A stretch of 64,000 nt of DNA from Rhododendron vialii (Eukaryota > Streptophyta > Magnoliopsida > Ericales > Ericaceae): the NCBI RefSeq assembly GCF_030253575.1, contig NC_080559.1, forward strand, positions 30,902,501 to 30,966,500, read 5' to 3'. The translations under genes and the position numbers were made by a program. Positions 24,385-37,700 of this stretch are shown piece by piece. Numbering within the stretch: the first letter of the stretch is position 1; every line of letters starts with the position of its first letter. Below the pieces are notes generated by a model. The model did no database searches and had not been told where the DNA came from. It was given only the letters and a program-made list of their open reading frames with translations.

Positions 24385-24490
24385 AACCAACTAGGGCTAC
24401 CTCAGTTGGGCAGGACTCTTGCATCTCACAAGGAGGTCAGGAGTTCGAATCTCTCCATCGCGTATGGGTGTTATTCGGTGTTATTCTCTT
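24385..24490 (+). repeat. tRNA-derived SINE
   Basis: It contains an A-box-like segment (CTACCTCAGTTGGGC) and, 40 bp on, a B-box (GGAGTTCGAATCTC), the internal pol III promoter layout of tRNA genes. No cloverleaf with a proper acceptor stem follows, so it is a tRNA-derived SINE rather than a tRNA. The end GCGTATGGGTGTTATT is shared with the antisense copy at 13925-14055. Confidence 0.6.
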
Positions 24491-24518
24491 AGAGAAGACT
24501 TTTAGTAATTACAGAAAC

Positions 24519-24611
24519 AACAATGCTACGTACACTCCTACCGACCACTTCCCGATAACACGTCTCTTACATATGTGTCGGGGAGTCGGTAAGAGTGTAC
24601 GTAGCATTGTT
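24519..24611. repeat. 93-bp hairpin with perfect 19-bp terminal arms
   Basis: AACAATGCTACGTACACTC (24519-24537) is the exact reverse complement of 24593-24611. Inner segments CTACCGAC and CGGTAAG, and TTCCCGA and TCGGGGA, also pair, giving an almost complete stem with a small loop. It could be a tiny MITE or a small-RNA precursor-like fold. Confidence 0.8.
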
Positions 24612-25470
24612 GATGAACAATATTGTCATCGTCATCATTTTCTAAAGTAGTACCTTTTGACAAATTCATCAACTTTCTGTGCAGATCAGTCGGCAACAAA
24701 AGCAGCATTTATCTCTACTTTTCATTCCCTTTTTCTGTTGTTCTTCATTCTCCAGAACCTGAGATCAGGTATGGAGAATAAATCAACGAAGCTTTGGAAT
24801 AGGGACGCGAAACGAGCGCGTTTTTGCGTGTAAAGAAGCAGCCGGGTACCAGAAAAGTTGGTGTCAACGTCCGTTGCTGCATCCCTTTCATGTACTACCA
24901 AAGTTCTTTCATCTTCATTTTCTTTCACGCCAATTTTCCCTCTGGACACTCTTCTCTGAATTACATCGATGTTCATCGTTAGAGATCGGATCGTGTTATT
25001 GTCAATTTAGTCCTAGTCCCTTCAACATGTTTGTGGATGTGGAGAGTGTTGCAAGTGGGTGTGTTTGGAATGTAAAAAGGAAAGCTGAGCCGCACCACCG
25101 CCTCCTTTTGTAGACTCTGCTAACCAACATCCACCGGGAGTGGAATTTGGTAAGGCGATGTGCATGTGAATGTGGCATGTGTAGATGAGGACGAGGGTCT
25201 CTAATTTGTTAGGCAATTATATGATTGGTCATGAATGGTACAAGATTACCAATTAAAACTTGGTCACACACAGAGCAAGTACACCATTTTTAGTTTTTAT
25301 TTTTTGTATTATTTGCTGAAAATAAGATGGCCATTGTCTCTTTTAAGTAACACAAATTGAGAATATGAAGGTCAAGCATGTTGCAACCCAAAAAGACAAG
25401 GATCGTCATGGTCACAAGCATGAAACTAAAAGGACCACTAATATAGTTTGCCCAATTTCACTTTCCTTGT

Positions 25471-25526
<56 letters not shown>

Positions 25527-27860
25527 GGAGTCCAAACTGGTACAACATAGTTTTCCCTACTTCTGATATATGTAAACATCAAACCTCACCCAAACTGTGC
25601 AATAACTACATGGCTATATATTGAAGTGTTTCACATCCAAACCAAACAAACCCTTGGAATAGAAAATCCGAACCTCATTCTTCCTAGCTAGATTTGTTAT
25701 TTACTCTATGATAAAATAAAAAATCATTGAATGAAAAAGGTTAGTATTTTGTGACCACACAAAAAGACTAAGCCTACCTTCCCCTAGGTAGTTTTTATGG
25801 GTGGATGTGACTCAGCATGGGATACCAGTACACCACCACAACTCCAAAGGTTTGGCTCTGAGATGTCAAGTTTAGGGGAATGCCAAACATGACTCTACCC
25901 ACCCAAAAAAGAGAGCATCCCCAAGTAGATTTCACGTTAGGTTGGACCTCTTTCAGAAAGTAAATATACGGAGTACATAACTTTAAAACACAGTTGTGTC
26001 CAGAGCTATTGGATGCACATGAATTCACATACATCCAACGACTTTGGACACAGTTGCGTTCGGATTTATGTTTCTCAAATTTTTTGATTAATTATATTCA
26101 CCGTTTCGGAAACTGTCTTTCCTTAGGCTGAGGTTGATTAAGCAATTTTCAATTAGGTGGTGGTCAGCAGCACCTGGACAGTTGCTTTGTCTTTTTTTTT
26201 TTTTTTTTTTTTTGTCAAAGGAATCCAATCTTCGATCAAAAAAGCAAAACCATATATCCTCATCACAACCACCCAGTTGATAAAAAAAAAATTTAACAAC
26301 CACCCATTATTAATGATAGCTAATTCATAATTAAATAAAACTCAAACTTTTTCTTCAACTAACTCAACTTGCATGATTTCACTATTAATGATTGCTAATT
26401 AAAGTCCTTACCTAATTACTAACCAGTTTGGAATGAGGAGAAGATTACGGTGGCATTGTAGCCAGAAGCTCATTTAAAAACAAAACTGTTCACAACAGCC
26501 AATCAAGAAGGACCACGTTAGTCCTTAAGAGCAAATGATTTCGTTTTGTCAAAATGACTTTGCCAAAGCTATTTTTTATGATGTGTTACAGCATCAAGGA
26601 AGTATAAGTATATTGCACATGCACAATTTTGGTGATATTATGGCCCACTCTCATATCAAGACGATTGAATTAAACCCATCTTACTTTTCGATGCAAATCT
26701 ATTCGGCCCGAATGATGTGACAGATTTGACAAAATCAAAGTTGCTGCCAAATTTGACATAAAAAATGACACGAACATTCTTGGCTTGTTACTTAGGAATA
26801 CGGGCGGAAGCTGGAGCTACACTTTGTTTTTGTCAACTTTTAACTTTGATAGTCTAAATGACTCATGGGTAAACTTGCTCTCGGTAGACTCTAGCTAATT
26901 TTTTTGCCCCAACATAAAACCTTACCTAATGCGATCACCTCTTCTCCATTCTCTCTCTGATTCCCCCGTGACTTCGACGAGAGAGAGAATCTCTCTCTCT
27001 AATTCCGCCATGACTTCGGGATGAGAGAGAAAGAGAGGAGGAGGCACCGGCGGAGGCATTTTTCAAACATGAGGTTACTACACTATTCATCATGGAATTC
27101 GACTCCGACATGCATATAGGAAGGAACGGGGCAGGTGTTTGGACTACAAACATTAGCTTTCAAGCTTTTGCTGCTAATGCAATGCATGGTATGGAGTGGG
27201 CATGGCAAAACTGGGACCCCATATATTTTCTTGTCCCTAACAAGTGATATTTCAACACCATGTAATGGTCTGCTAATGTCTGTACTGAAATCAGCAATGG
27301 TGATGCCAAAAGATACTAGTTGTCCCACAAAAAAGGGTAGCCCTTGAGTTTTCTTTTAGGCAGCTCAAAGAAAAAGGGTCCCACAAATGAGACTAGGGAA
27401 ACTCAAGAATATATGAATCATTGTCACACACAACAGAAGACCCAAACATTAGCATGACCCATATTCCTGCCAATAATCCAGCTAAACTAATATTCCTGAA
27501 TTTCCACTAACGTAAGGCGGGACTTGCAGGTCACAACAAAACCACATCTAGGCAATTGCTAATACCCAAAAATTGCAGATTCAAGAATGAAGGTCCATAA
27601 CACAGTACAGAGCTATGAGAACTGATAGTCTTAGCTCTTACAATTCAGACAAAGATGAAGAGAGAAGGTACTTGAATATATTGCTTAACAATGCGACGGT
27701 ACATTGTGAAACCATTAAGCCTGCACTAACTTCGCGTACATCTCAACCTACCAATGTGCACAACAAATTTCTTTTCATTTTATTAACATACTGAAGTTGA
27801 AGTCATGGTAGTATCATATCTTAAGTAATTGCCCGTGTCGACCTTCGATTCATTAAATCA
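24612..27860. other. Intergenic, no confident gene
   Basis: Includes a (CT)24 repeat (25474-25522), a T-run (26190-26212) and several open frames of 60-85 codons without recognisable domains. The last few hundred bases (27350-27860) should include the 3'UTR of the hydrolase gene. Confidence 0.4.
25474..25522. repeat. (CT)24 microsatellite
   Basis: Uninterrupted CT dinucleotides. No coding feature adjoins it. Confidence 0.92.
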
Positions 27861-30800
27861 TTACAGCAATATAGATTCTTGGTGGTCATTTATGTACGTC
27901 TCAGCAAGAGCAGCGTGTAATGCTGCCCCAATCGGAAGGACATCCTCATCGAGAAAAAAGTGAGGAGAGTGCGGGGAGTGAACGGAACCCACCTTCTCGT
28001 TCCTTATCCCGATACTAAACATGACTCCAGGAATCAATTCTTGGTAGAAGGCGAAGTCCTCACCCGCCATCACCTTGTCGCCCACCTTGACGTTCTCAGG
28101 ACCCAACACGAGTCCGCCAGTCCTCTTCACATGCTGATGCAAGCCCTCATCATTCACACAAGCCGGATATGGCGGATGTTCTTCTCTGTCCATCTTGATA
28201 TGCGCAATGCATCTGTGTACAGCTGCTTGTCCTTCGATAACCTGCAAGCTCCAGAGGTGGGAGTGATTTTAGAATGAATCAGCTCTAATCTATTCACTTT
28301 ACCTTCTGTAAAAGATAAAGTTATAACCCTTGGTGGTTTATATCGAGAGGGCTATTCACGCAATTGTTAGATGTGTAAACACGGCCTCGTTTGGTTGTGG
28401 ACTTCAGAATCAATTTGATGAACACTTGTAAGAAAACTATTTTGAGAACACACACACTCATCATTTCCAAATCTTATCCGTGTTCGAGCATAAATATTAC
28501 TGTTAGAGAATATGAAAACATATTCTTCTTCTTCTTAAAAAAAAAGGGTTATTTTCCTTAAAAATTTACCCCCAAAAAAGTGTCAAAAGCCATCAACCCC
28601 GAAATTGCTAGAGAGCAAAAGAAGGTTGATAGATGTCAAAAGAACCCCAAAAGATCTATCAACTCGATCAAGATACCTTAACAAGGTTTACAGTTTCAGA
28701 CAAGTATGCAAGGTTTCCCATACAAAATTCATATTATTGGTGGTTACTTCACTAATCACTTATCCAAACTAATCCGAGCGGGCGAGCCTTGAATCCCAAT
28801 CATGTGAGAGCACTACAGGAGGTCAATGATTCAAAAGCAACAGATATTCACTCAGATGTTCAATCGAACACCTTGCCTACCAACTGATGCTTTATTAAGT
28901 ACAAAAGCAAGCCAGGTGTTCACTTGACCATTCAAGAAAACACCTTACCTATCGCCAGATGGTATGAACTATGAGCAACAAAGTAATGAAATCGGGAGAC
29001 AATTGCAGTAGAGGAAGGGGAAGAAATTTGGTTACATTTAATGAAACACCTTCCCCAGCACCTGGATTCTTCCGAAGGAATCCAGACGTTTCGTGTTTGT
29101 TTACGCTGGCTTACCAAAAAAAAAAGTATGCAAGGTATTTCTCTTCCACTACATGTAGGAAACCAACATAGAATAAAACTCAAGGCATCCAAAACATTCA
29201 AAAAATCAAGTTTACAGGCTAGGGAATACCTCTTTCACTCTATGTCGCAGTTGGTGCAAGCCTTCCGTTGTAAGACTCCTTAAAGTACCCCCTAGCTCAA
29301 CATATGGGGGAATTACATTCAATGCCGTCCCACCTCTGACATAAGTAACAGATATCACCTTCAGCAAAAACCCTAGTATCAGCTCTGTATAGCAGTATTG
29401 GAAATCCTAAAATTATATCAACCAACTGCATCTCCATTTCTCAAAAACCTAAAAAATACCCAGACAGAGGTAGAGAAACTTCTTTTGAAAGTTGTAGGGT
29501 ACTACAAAAATATAGTTTGCAACAACTTTTTACAGATAATCAATGTCCAAGATGCAAAGTTGTTGAGAATTTTCCGGGAAAGTTATAGGTCAGGAGCTGG
29601 AGACAATTGAGTATGACAAAGCAAGACTCAAACCACAACATTACATGGAAAAGAAAGATAGGTTAGAGGGACACACTTGACTTTCGAGGGGATCTACTTC
29701 TCTCGAGATGAGCTGTTGCAATGCCAAAATTGCTAAAGATGCGGCAAGTATTGGGTCCACACTAATGTGAGGTGCTGCAGCATGCCCACCTTTTCCTTCT
29801 ATTCTTGCTTCAAAGACTGATGCAGCAGCCAGTACAGGCCCAGAAACAGTGGCTATGATTCCTGTGGGTGTTGTAGCATCAATGTGCATCCCAAATATCG
29901 CTTCAGCATCACCAAGAGCACCTTCCTTTATCATGTGAGATGCACCGGCACCTCCCTCCTCAGCAGGTTGGAAAAGAAGTCTGACAGTTCCCTTTTTGGA
30001 GTCAAACAAATTACACAAAGTAAAATTGAGATGTAGAGGTAGATATTCTTTGGACAATGGAGTAATGAGTCAATTGCAGAATTGATCTAGTCAAGCCAAA
30101 GAAACACATTCATTGGGAGCAGTTCAAAAAAAAAGTGTGACATGAACAGCGTTCAAAACATGATCGAATCCAAAACTGATCAAGTGAAAATGAAAATCCA
30201 CCAGAATAAGAAAGAAAAGGAATTAATGCAATCGCAAACAAAGACAAGTTATGGAAATAGTATGACTGCCCAAGTACTGCAACTGACACAAGTTTAAACC
30301 ATGGAAATCCACCAAGGGTTACAGTTTTACATTAAACTACCAAGACAGACTACTTGGTAGGGATGCAGCCACGTAATCACATGACAAATCAAAAACTCAG
30401 TCATGCAAACTAGCTAAATGAAATTGTTCTATACAATTTACACATAACTCAGGTAGAAGTAGAACTTACCATTCCAACTATCAGATATACTGAGATGGCA
30501 TGCTACCGTTCTTGCAGCAGTTAACTCACATCATATGCAAATATGCATTCAGATCTTAATGCAAAAGGGGAGGAAAATATGTGCATTCCTGCAATTGAAA
30601 CCTACCATGCATTATCAGCATCCAAATGAATGCTATTACATTCTGATTTGGAGGCCCAACTACTTATTCTGATCTGTGCATGCTCTAGCCTAAAATCTTT
30701 CTTTGGCATTAAATTAAGGGAATCCGGTGAATGCACATAGCGACATTACCGGTGATCACATGGCGTGAGCAGTGGGAGCGATAAAACTATCAGTTCTTTA

Positions 30801-31355
30801 ATTTCATAAGATCACCTAAAATGGTGATTGAAGGAAGCTATTATAGTGCGAAGCAATTTGTGTGAGAGGGTCACAATTGCGGGAATTCTATCGATTCAGA
30901 GTTCATTATGGCAGCTAGAATTCAAATAAATCAACACTTCATCAACTTCTAGAGTCTTTCACTCCGAGGGAGATGAATTCCAATCCTCCTAGATGATTTA
31001 TTGATTCATATATTTCTACTGTGAGGGACTGACAGATCCCTTCAAACCCTCAAGGACAATGATAATAATAATACAACAAGAACAACAGTAGCAACGGAAC
31101 CCATCTAGTCCCCAATCTTTGGGGATATTGGCGGAGGAGGATTGGAGACAAACCTAACCTTTGGCAATATATGCACAAGGTGGCTGCTTTCAAAAATACC
31201 ACTGAAATAGTGGCCCCCCTATACCTCCGAGAACTGAGAAGCTAAAGGGGCATGGACGTTTTGCTGTAAAATCATGCCCCCAAATTAAAGCCGAAAGGCA
31301 TCAGAGAGGGCAAGCCTAGGGACCCAAATCAATTTATGTGCAACTTATGAGAAAT

Positions 31356-31387
<32 letters not shown>

Positions 31388-32584
31388 AGTTCAGCTCGTT
31401 ATTGTATTTTTTGTAATAACTTCAAACTTACCTTAAGACTATATTTCCTTTCATTGAGCAACTTAGCAGCACCAAGCAACATAGTTGTGTGAGCATCGTG
31501 TCCGCACCCATGCATTTTCCCATCTATTTTGCTCCTATGCTCCCACTCAACTAGCTCCTAAAAACACTCAAAAACCACAATCAGAAGAAACCATTCCAAC
31601 ACATATAAGAGCAAGTCCATTCGTTGGTGTCAAAATAAACAGTAAGCAATGTTCTAAAAGTTGCTAGTCAGGTGGTCAGCCACCTTCGAGTGATTAATCG
31701 GATTAATCGGCAATTACTCAGTGCATATTAATTAGTAATCGGCAATTAATCATTAGTCAGACCTAATCAGATAGACCCTGCTAGCAATTAATCACCGATT
31801 AATTCCTTGTTTTAGAACACTGACATTAAGCAAAGCCATTTTTTAGCTGGCTAGAGTCTCATTTTACCCACGGGAAAAAAAATGATAGGTTTTGCTCCAC
31901 CAATGCTACCATTTTGGCATAACCACATTTCTTTTTCCTTTGCAAGGTGACGTGTGGCAAGTTTGGCAATTGTCAAATTCGGCTACAAGAATAGTATTGC
32001 AAAAATTTGGCACACAGGTGGGAGAGATTTGTGTCATTCTTGATGCCAAATTTCGACTTTTGGAGGGGCATTTGGCACGGAGGTGGACTTACCCCAGCAG
32101 GAATTCCGGGTCCTTTCTAATTGGGAGCCCGCAAGTGGCGTGGGATTGGTCCCCCGATTAGTCAAGTTACGCTTTTTTGCTGGCCCGGACACATAAGTTA
32201 TTTAAGAAAAAAGGAACTGCGGGTGAATCAAATTACCTGCAAAGGAAGGGCGTCCATGTCGGCACGAAGAGCAACAACAGGGCGAGACCCGGAGCCAATT
32301 TGAGCCACCAAACCGGTTCTGGCAAGTGGGTAAGTGTAAGAGATGCCGAGCCTGTCGAGTTCTTGACGAACGAGGGCACTGGTGTTGTGTTCCTCGAACC
32401 GGAGTTCTGGGTTCTCGTGGATTTCCCTTCTTATTGAGACTAGCCAATCTTTATCCCTTTTGGCCGAGCTGAGAATCGATTTGAAGTAGCTCTCGTCGTA
32501 GCTGTCCTGAATTGCGCGAAGGGCAGTAACCCAAAGCAGCAAAATTGTCAACACATAGACCACCAAAGAAACACCCATGGCCAT
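27861..32584 (-). CDS. IAA-amino acid hydrolase, ILR1-like (M20 family), 5 exons
   Basis: Exons are 32584-32237, 31557-31432, 29991-29677, 29358-29230 and 28241-27861. All are multiples of three (phase 0) and give 432 residues. Residues 1-24 are a hydrophobic signal sequence, so the enzyme should enter the ER. Family motifs are in order: [18 protein letters not shown] (53-70), [12 protein letters not shown] (105-116), the metal site [13 protein letters not shown] (Cys134, His136), [10 protein letters not shown] (Glu169/Glu170), GMH (His194), [24 protein letters not shown], and HSPHF (His400). These are the M20 peptidase metal and catalytic residues. The enzyme releases IAA, or possibly jasmonoyl or other amino-acid conjugates, from storage forms. 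No HDEL/KDEL is seen at the C-terminus (ESILL), unlike several relatives. The second ATG (codon 3) is also usable. Confidence 0.95.
31361..31385. repeat. (ACA)n microsatellite in hydrolase intron 2
   Basis: About eight ACA units, 46 bp downstream in transcription from the end of exon 2. Confidence 0.85.
32128..32213 (+). repeat. SINE 3'-end relic in hydrolase intron 1
   Basis: GGGATTGGTCCCCCGATTAGTC, then CTGGCCCGGACACATAAGTT and A-runs, resemble the copies at 1147 and 22334. It is antisense to the host gene and lies about 25 bp from the exon 1 donor. Confidence 0.5.
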
Positions 32585-34701
32585 ATCTTTCCTTTGACAA
32601 AACCCAGAGTGAAAAACCGAGGGGGGTTTGATGAAATCAAGTGGAAAGTAGCTCAGGGAATGGTACGAACAAAAACAATCACAGTACTGTACGGAGTTCA
32701 CCAACCATGATTGTAGTGGGCCGAACCGGAGTTCTCCTATTTGGGCCTACCATAAGAGCAAGCCCAAGGCGTTGGGCGTTGTGGCCTAACACGTATAAAC
32801 TCGAGTCCGTGGAATTGCGGGGGGGGGGGGGGGGGGCGGGGTCGGGTCGGGTGAGGTCTGGCCCAAGCATAGACGGAGGAGGGTCCGCGTGAATACTGGA
32901 GGGTTAGTTCGGTCACATACCATTTCGGGTGCGCGGTCAGTGCGTCATGCATGACGTCATTCCAAGAAGCAGTTAAGTCATGTGTCTAGCACAGACTTAC
33001 TTGGATTTTAATAAGTCAAGTCATCCTATGTAAAGTACAATTACAAAATCCAAAAGAGGTATGCCATTACTATTCAAACACAAGAATGAGAGGTATGCCA
33101 TTCTATTCAAACACAAGAGTTTTATGCGACTTAAGTATCGGAAGGCACTCCAGCTAACTATGGCCGTGGTATTCTGTCTTGCAAACCAAGGTTAGGAAAG
33201 ACTGAACTCAGTCCAGATGCGAAGGAGAACCAGATAAACACAACAAAAACGTATGACGAATACATACGATACATGTGCTTATAGGTTATTCTACCAATTT
33301 GTTATCTCGAGCACCACACAATCATTTTAAAAGATTCCACTGCATTTATGTTAGGGTCAAAGCAAGGGCCTCTCCACATGTTACGGAGACAAAAAAAAAA
33401 AAAAACATATGTTTAGTTTCACTAAACGTCTATTAAGACTTGAACAGTTGAACCCAAGTGAATTTGCGGTGCTGATAGTATTTTATTTTGACTCCCCCAA
33501 AGCTGCACTAATGCGATTTATCATGCTCAAAAATCGTTTCCACATGTTTATCCCAGATATTGCTTTATTTTTTAGAAATGATTTTATTTCGCACTCCCAT
33601 TTTGGCCCTCTCTTCCTTGTATTTTTATTCGTGTGAAATTACTAAACTATCCTTACCTCTTGAGTCACTTTTTCAATATGAAGAGCAAGCCGTGTCACTT
33701 TTTTAAAATAAAGATTTCTAAAAATCTTATAGTAGATAAATATTGCAAAAGATTACGTACACATATACACCGAAGTATCCCGAAAAAAAAAATTTATTTG
33801 AAAGGCATATACCTATAATCTACTAAACATAATAGAAGCACGAACGGGTCCAACATATAACTAACCAGGTGGAGAGAGATCCGTCTCCTGATTATCCAAC
33901 TTGACTTGTTCCAATGGAATGGCCTGGCCACTTGTAGAAAAATACGAAAAATTCTAAAATGACATTCATCAGTCACAGATGAGTCTATTTGATTTTGAAG
34001 AAACTTCACTGTCATGTCTGCTTCTATAACAGACGGTGCTACACGGAGTTAATATAAAGGGACGAAACTTCACCCTTAAGATATCTCGCACGTTAACATC
34101 GACATCAACGGACAAGACACTGGAGTAATTCAAATGAAGCCTTCCCCGGTTACTACTACTTCACTGATTTCTATTCTCTCATTTCCTTGCTTCTCCCTCC
34201 CTCCAAGGCTCCAACCAACCCATTAGGCCGCCATCGCCCACCGCCACCCACCTCTTTTACCGTCGCCTAATCTCTCTCCCATTCATCTGTCCTCTCCTCC
34301 ACCCTTTTGCCACCTACAACCACCAATCACCGCCCTTCAACGCTGCAAGACCCGAGCAGCTTTAAACTTGCATAACTTAATTACGCTCTCGAACCGCTAA
34401 GTCATTAACTTCAAAGTTATAAGCAACTCAAACATTACGTAGACACGGAAAAAAACTTCTCAGCTACACGTACAAGAACAATCACGTTCCAAAAGATGGA
34501 TAGATATCCGAGTGTTCGTAAGAGACTGTTATCTGCATATAAATCTCTATTGTACAAAGGGAGAAGATTTACATAAACATACCATAGTTAAAAAGATCAA
34601 TATTAACATAATGTGAATAAACGTCTCAATCCATCTTTATCCTAATCACCGGCTAAACGTTAACTAGACTCAATCACACACTGAAAAAGGGCCTCTCCTC
34701 T
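32585..34701. other. Hydrolase promoter region and intergenic spacer
   Basis: The first few hundred bases are the hydrolase 5' flank, with a G18 run (32819-32836). A Pro/Ser-coding-looking CT-rich stretch at 34140-34350 has no sustained gene structure. The last 200 bp should contain the 3'UTR of the NAC gene. No further gene is seen. Confidence 0.45.
32819..32836 (+). repeat. Poly-G run in the hydrolase upstream region
   Basis: Eighteen consecutive G residues followed by GGGTCGGGTCGGGTG. This could fold as a G-quadruplex about 240 bp upstream of the hydrolase start codon. Confidence 0.8.
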
Positions 34702-37700
34702 CTAATCAACTTCAACCTTAAGGTACTTCCGCAGGCTCAAAACGACAATGGACAACCCCACAACCACGAGCAGCATGAACATAGATGAGGAAATCCAGAA
34801 CAATGCACCACGTGATGGGACATGAGTTTTTGATTTCATCTTCAACTGTGATAGGGAAGCATCCTGTTCAATCTCTTCTTCAGCCTGCAAATGCCATTGA
34901 AGGGTTCACAAAATGACTAGAGGCATTAATATTATTGAATACTTAGTAGATAGGCTTCACTGACAAACTTCTTCTCACCTTAGCTACAATTGGTGTTTTT
35001 GCTTCAGAGTTCTCTTCTTTGTAGCTCAAATCTCCGAAATCGCCACAGGAAACTGGCCCAACCTGGAGTTTCTTCTGCAATCTGATCCTTCTTGGTGCAG
35101 TTCCCTGCCACCCCGAATTTGCATTACTAGGTTGATTTTGATGTTCCCGAGCCCTGATCCTGATTCCGGTTCCAAAGATATCATCATTGCCAGCAGCAAT
35201 GGTATTAATGCTTGGTTCTTCAGGACTGTCGGGGAAATAGCATTGGCCAACCATCTCATTTTGCAGCATAACAGAACCTTCGGAGCCAATTCCGGAAGTT
35301 CTATAAGCTCTTACAGATACAGCCTGCACAACCTGCACAGAATTCCAAATCAAAATAAAACTGGGGGTGAAAGAGGGCAACTTACAGAATAAAGGTAACA
35401 AAAAAATCGAAATAATAAATTGCATAGAAATAGGAAATAGAAAATTGATTAAATATGCAAGCACCCACAAATTGAAGTCATATCACGTGAATCACAGACC
35501 AAAACTTCCAAACAACAGACTTGCAAAAATCATAATGCATAAATTGCATAATGTGGTTATACCTGTGACTGGGGCTGGGCCACTTCTGCATCCGACCCAC
35601 TGCAAGATCCAGTGTCGTTAGCCATCACGTAATTATAATGAGGTTGCCCGCTTCCTAAAGCAATACTGCTTGCGGAAGGAATATTCTTGCAACTCCCAGG
35701 ATCTTCATAGGAATTATCACCCAGGGCTGAATCCAAGAAATCTACAACATTATCATGTTCATTTGTACCATATTGAAACTGCACCCCATTGTGGTTATTC
35801 CCCATGTCACTACCGAAGATGCCATGCATGTTATATGAAGATCCAAGTTCCATGCGATGCATGTGCACCGGCGAGAAGATTTTGCCATTGGCATCCTGTG
35901 CTTCTGGATTAGGGTCACAAAATTGACTCAACAATTGTTCTAGCTCGAAATCCGGCTGAAGACCACCATTGGGCCATTCATGAGTCAAAAAAGCATCAAG
36001 AGATGTTCTGTCAGAATTATCAGCGAGGCAACTCTCACTGCTAGGAGAGAGCTTTTCAGCTAGGGCGCTCGTACTGGGAGTTACTGGTTCTGATTGCATA
36101 TCATCAGCAGTTGATTTAATAGTGACAGGAGAAGAAAAATCTTCTCCAACATCATCATCCTGATTACCCTCCAGCTTCTCATCGTGCTTCTTGATTAGCT
36201 TGCAAAGGACAAAGGATCCCTGAAGAGTGAAGGAAAAAAGAGTCTTATTGGGGATGTTTATGAATACCAAATTTAGAACATATGAAGCAAAAATACATCG
36301 GATCTCCAAAACTACAAGGAAAGCACTCATCTGACAAAAATAACAAGTTGAACCAAACCACAGGGTTGAAAGAAAGGAGGAAGCTGACATATTACGTTTG
36401 ACCATGGCAAATATTGTTCCTATAGACCATGGCAAATATGGATAACAATTTCTCGTCATCATATACATGGTATGCAGTCCAAGGAAAACCTTCCCAAGTC
36501 ATAATCCATGGAAACAATAAATCAAACCTGAGAAGGCTCCGACATGTTTTGCTGGAAACCAAAATTATAGCACAAAAGCAGCACCCATCTACCTAATTCT
36601 GAAAAAATACAAGAAACTCCTAACATAGATGACAGAGTTCAGATAACTGGTCCATGCTGTACCTTGTTCAGAGCTCACAGTGAAATTTGCATTCTACTGT
36701 GTCCTAAGCAGCCCGAGGAACAAACTCATTTTATCTTATTTAAATAAAGAAATACAGTTTAATTGCTCTAATTTCTCTGAGATAGCTTGATAAAAGACGT
36801 TTAGGAGATCTAAAAAATACTACCTCAATTCAAACTAAATCTGGTCAACATAGAAAACTCCTCATGCTAAAACTACAAAGTTCAGAAGCCGTAAGAAGCA
36901 CATTGTACTTACCCATTTACACAAACATGTCCAAACACACAACACCAATCAATTACTGCAACACACACTCAATATCTCAAACATGACCAGAAGTCATAAA
37001 TGTCAATTACACACAAGCCAAGACAATGCACAGCTACCAATCAACCCCACTTGGTAAACCAAACATGAGGAAATTCCCATAAATCAGATCAACAAACAAA
37101 GCTCACTTACAATTGGGTAGAAAAATAAAGACAGAAAAGCAGATAAAAAACTGAACCTGTTGGCGTCAAGCTACAAGCTTAAGTTCAGAAGCCACAGGAA
37201 ACACACTCTACCTACCCATTTCCATCAACACGTACAAACACACCCCACCAATCCTATTACCGGAACCAATCCCCATTTGAACACACAATTTTAGAACACA
37301 GCAAGAAGTCACAACTACAAATTAACCCCAATTGGCAAAACAAACATGACACATGAGGAAATTTCGACGAATCAAATCAACAAACAAAGCTCACTTACAA
37401 ACTGGGTCCAAATTAAACACAGAAAAGCAGCTCAAAAACCGAACCTGTCCAGGTTGAGTGCCGTCAAGGTCCTTACTAGTCGCACGGTACTCATGTATAA
37501 CCCAATTAGTCCTCTGCCCTTTAGGAGCACGCCCACTGTAGAACACCAAAGTCTTCTTCATCCCAATAGTATTTGCTTTCCGTCCAGACCTGATCGTCCT
37601 ATCCTTGCCAGTTGCTTTCCAGTAACCGTTCTTCGTCGCCCTGTTCAATCGCTGCCCGTTCTGATACTTCCGATCTTTCGGACAGAAGAAGAACCACTCA

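Noticed and set aside
24385-24490. Possible tRNA gene
   Set aside because: A- and B-box sequences are present, but the acceptor stem does not pair and a SINE-type 3' end follows, repeated elsewhere in the window.
24722-24976. Minus-strand 84-codon frame beginning MNIDVIQRRV
   Set aside because: The first residues look faintly HMA-like, but there is no GxxC or CxxC loop and the rest does not fit the fold.
27083-27328. Minus-strand 81-codon frame beginning MGQLVSFG
   Set aside because: No recognised domain, no neighbours that splice to it, and surrounding sequence is AT-rich spacer. I first suspected a retroelement fragment but saw no polyprotein motif.
31360-31390. CRISPR-like or phased repeat at the ACA run
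   Set aside because: A simple trinucleotide microsatellite in a plant intron; no spacers.
36300-36468. Upstream extension of NAC exon 3 as coding sequence
   Set aside because: The frame is open upstream of 36219, but a strong polypyrimidine acceptor at 36220-36221 gives the exact NAC continuation (GSFVLCKL) in phase with exon 2.
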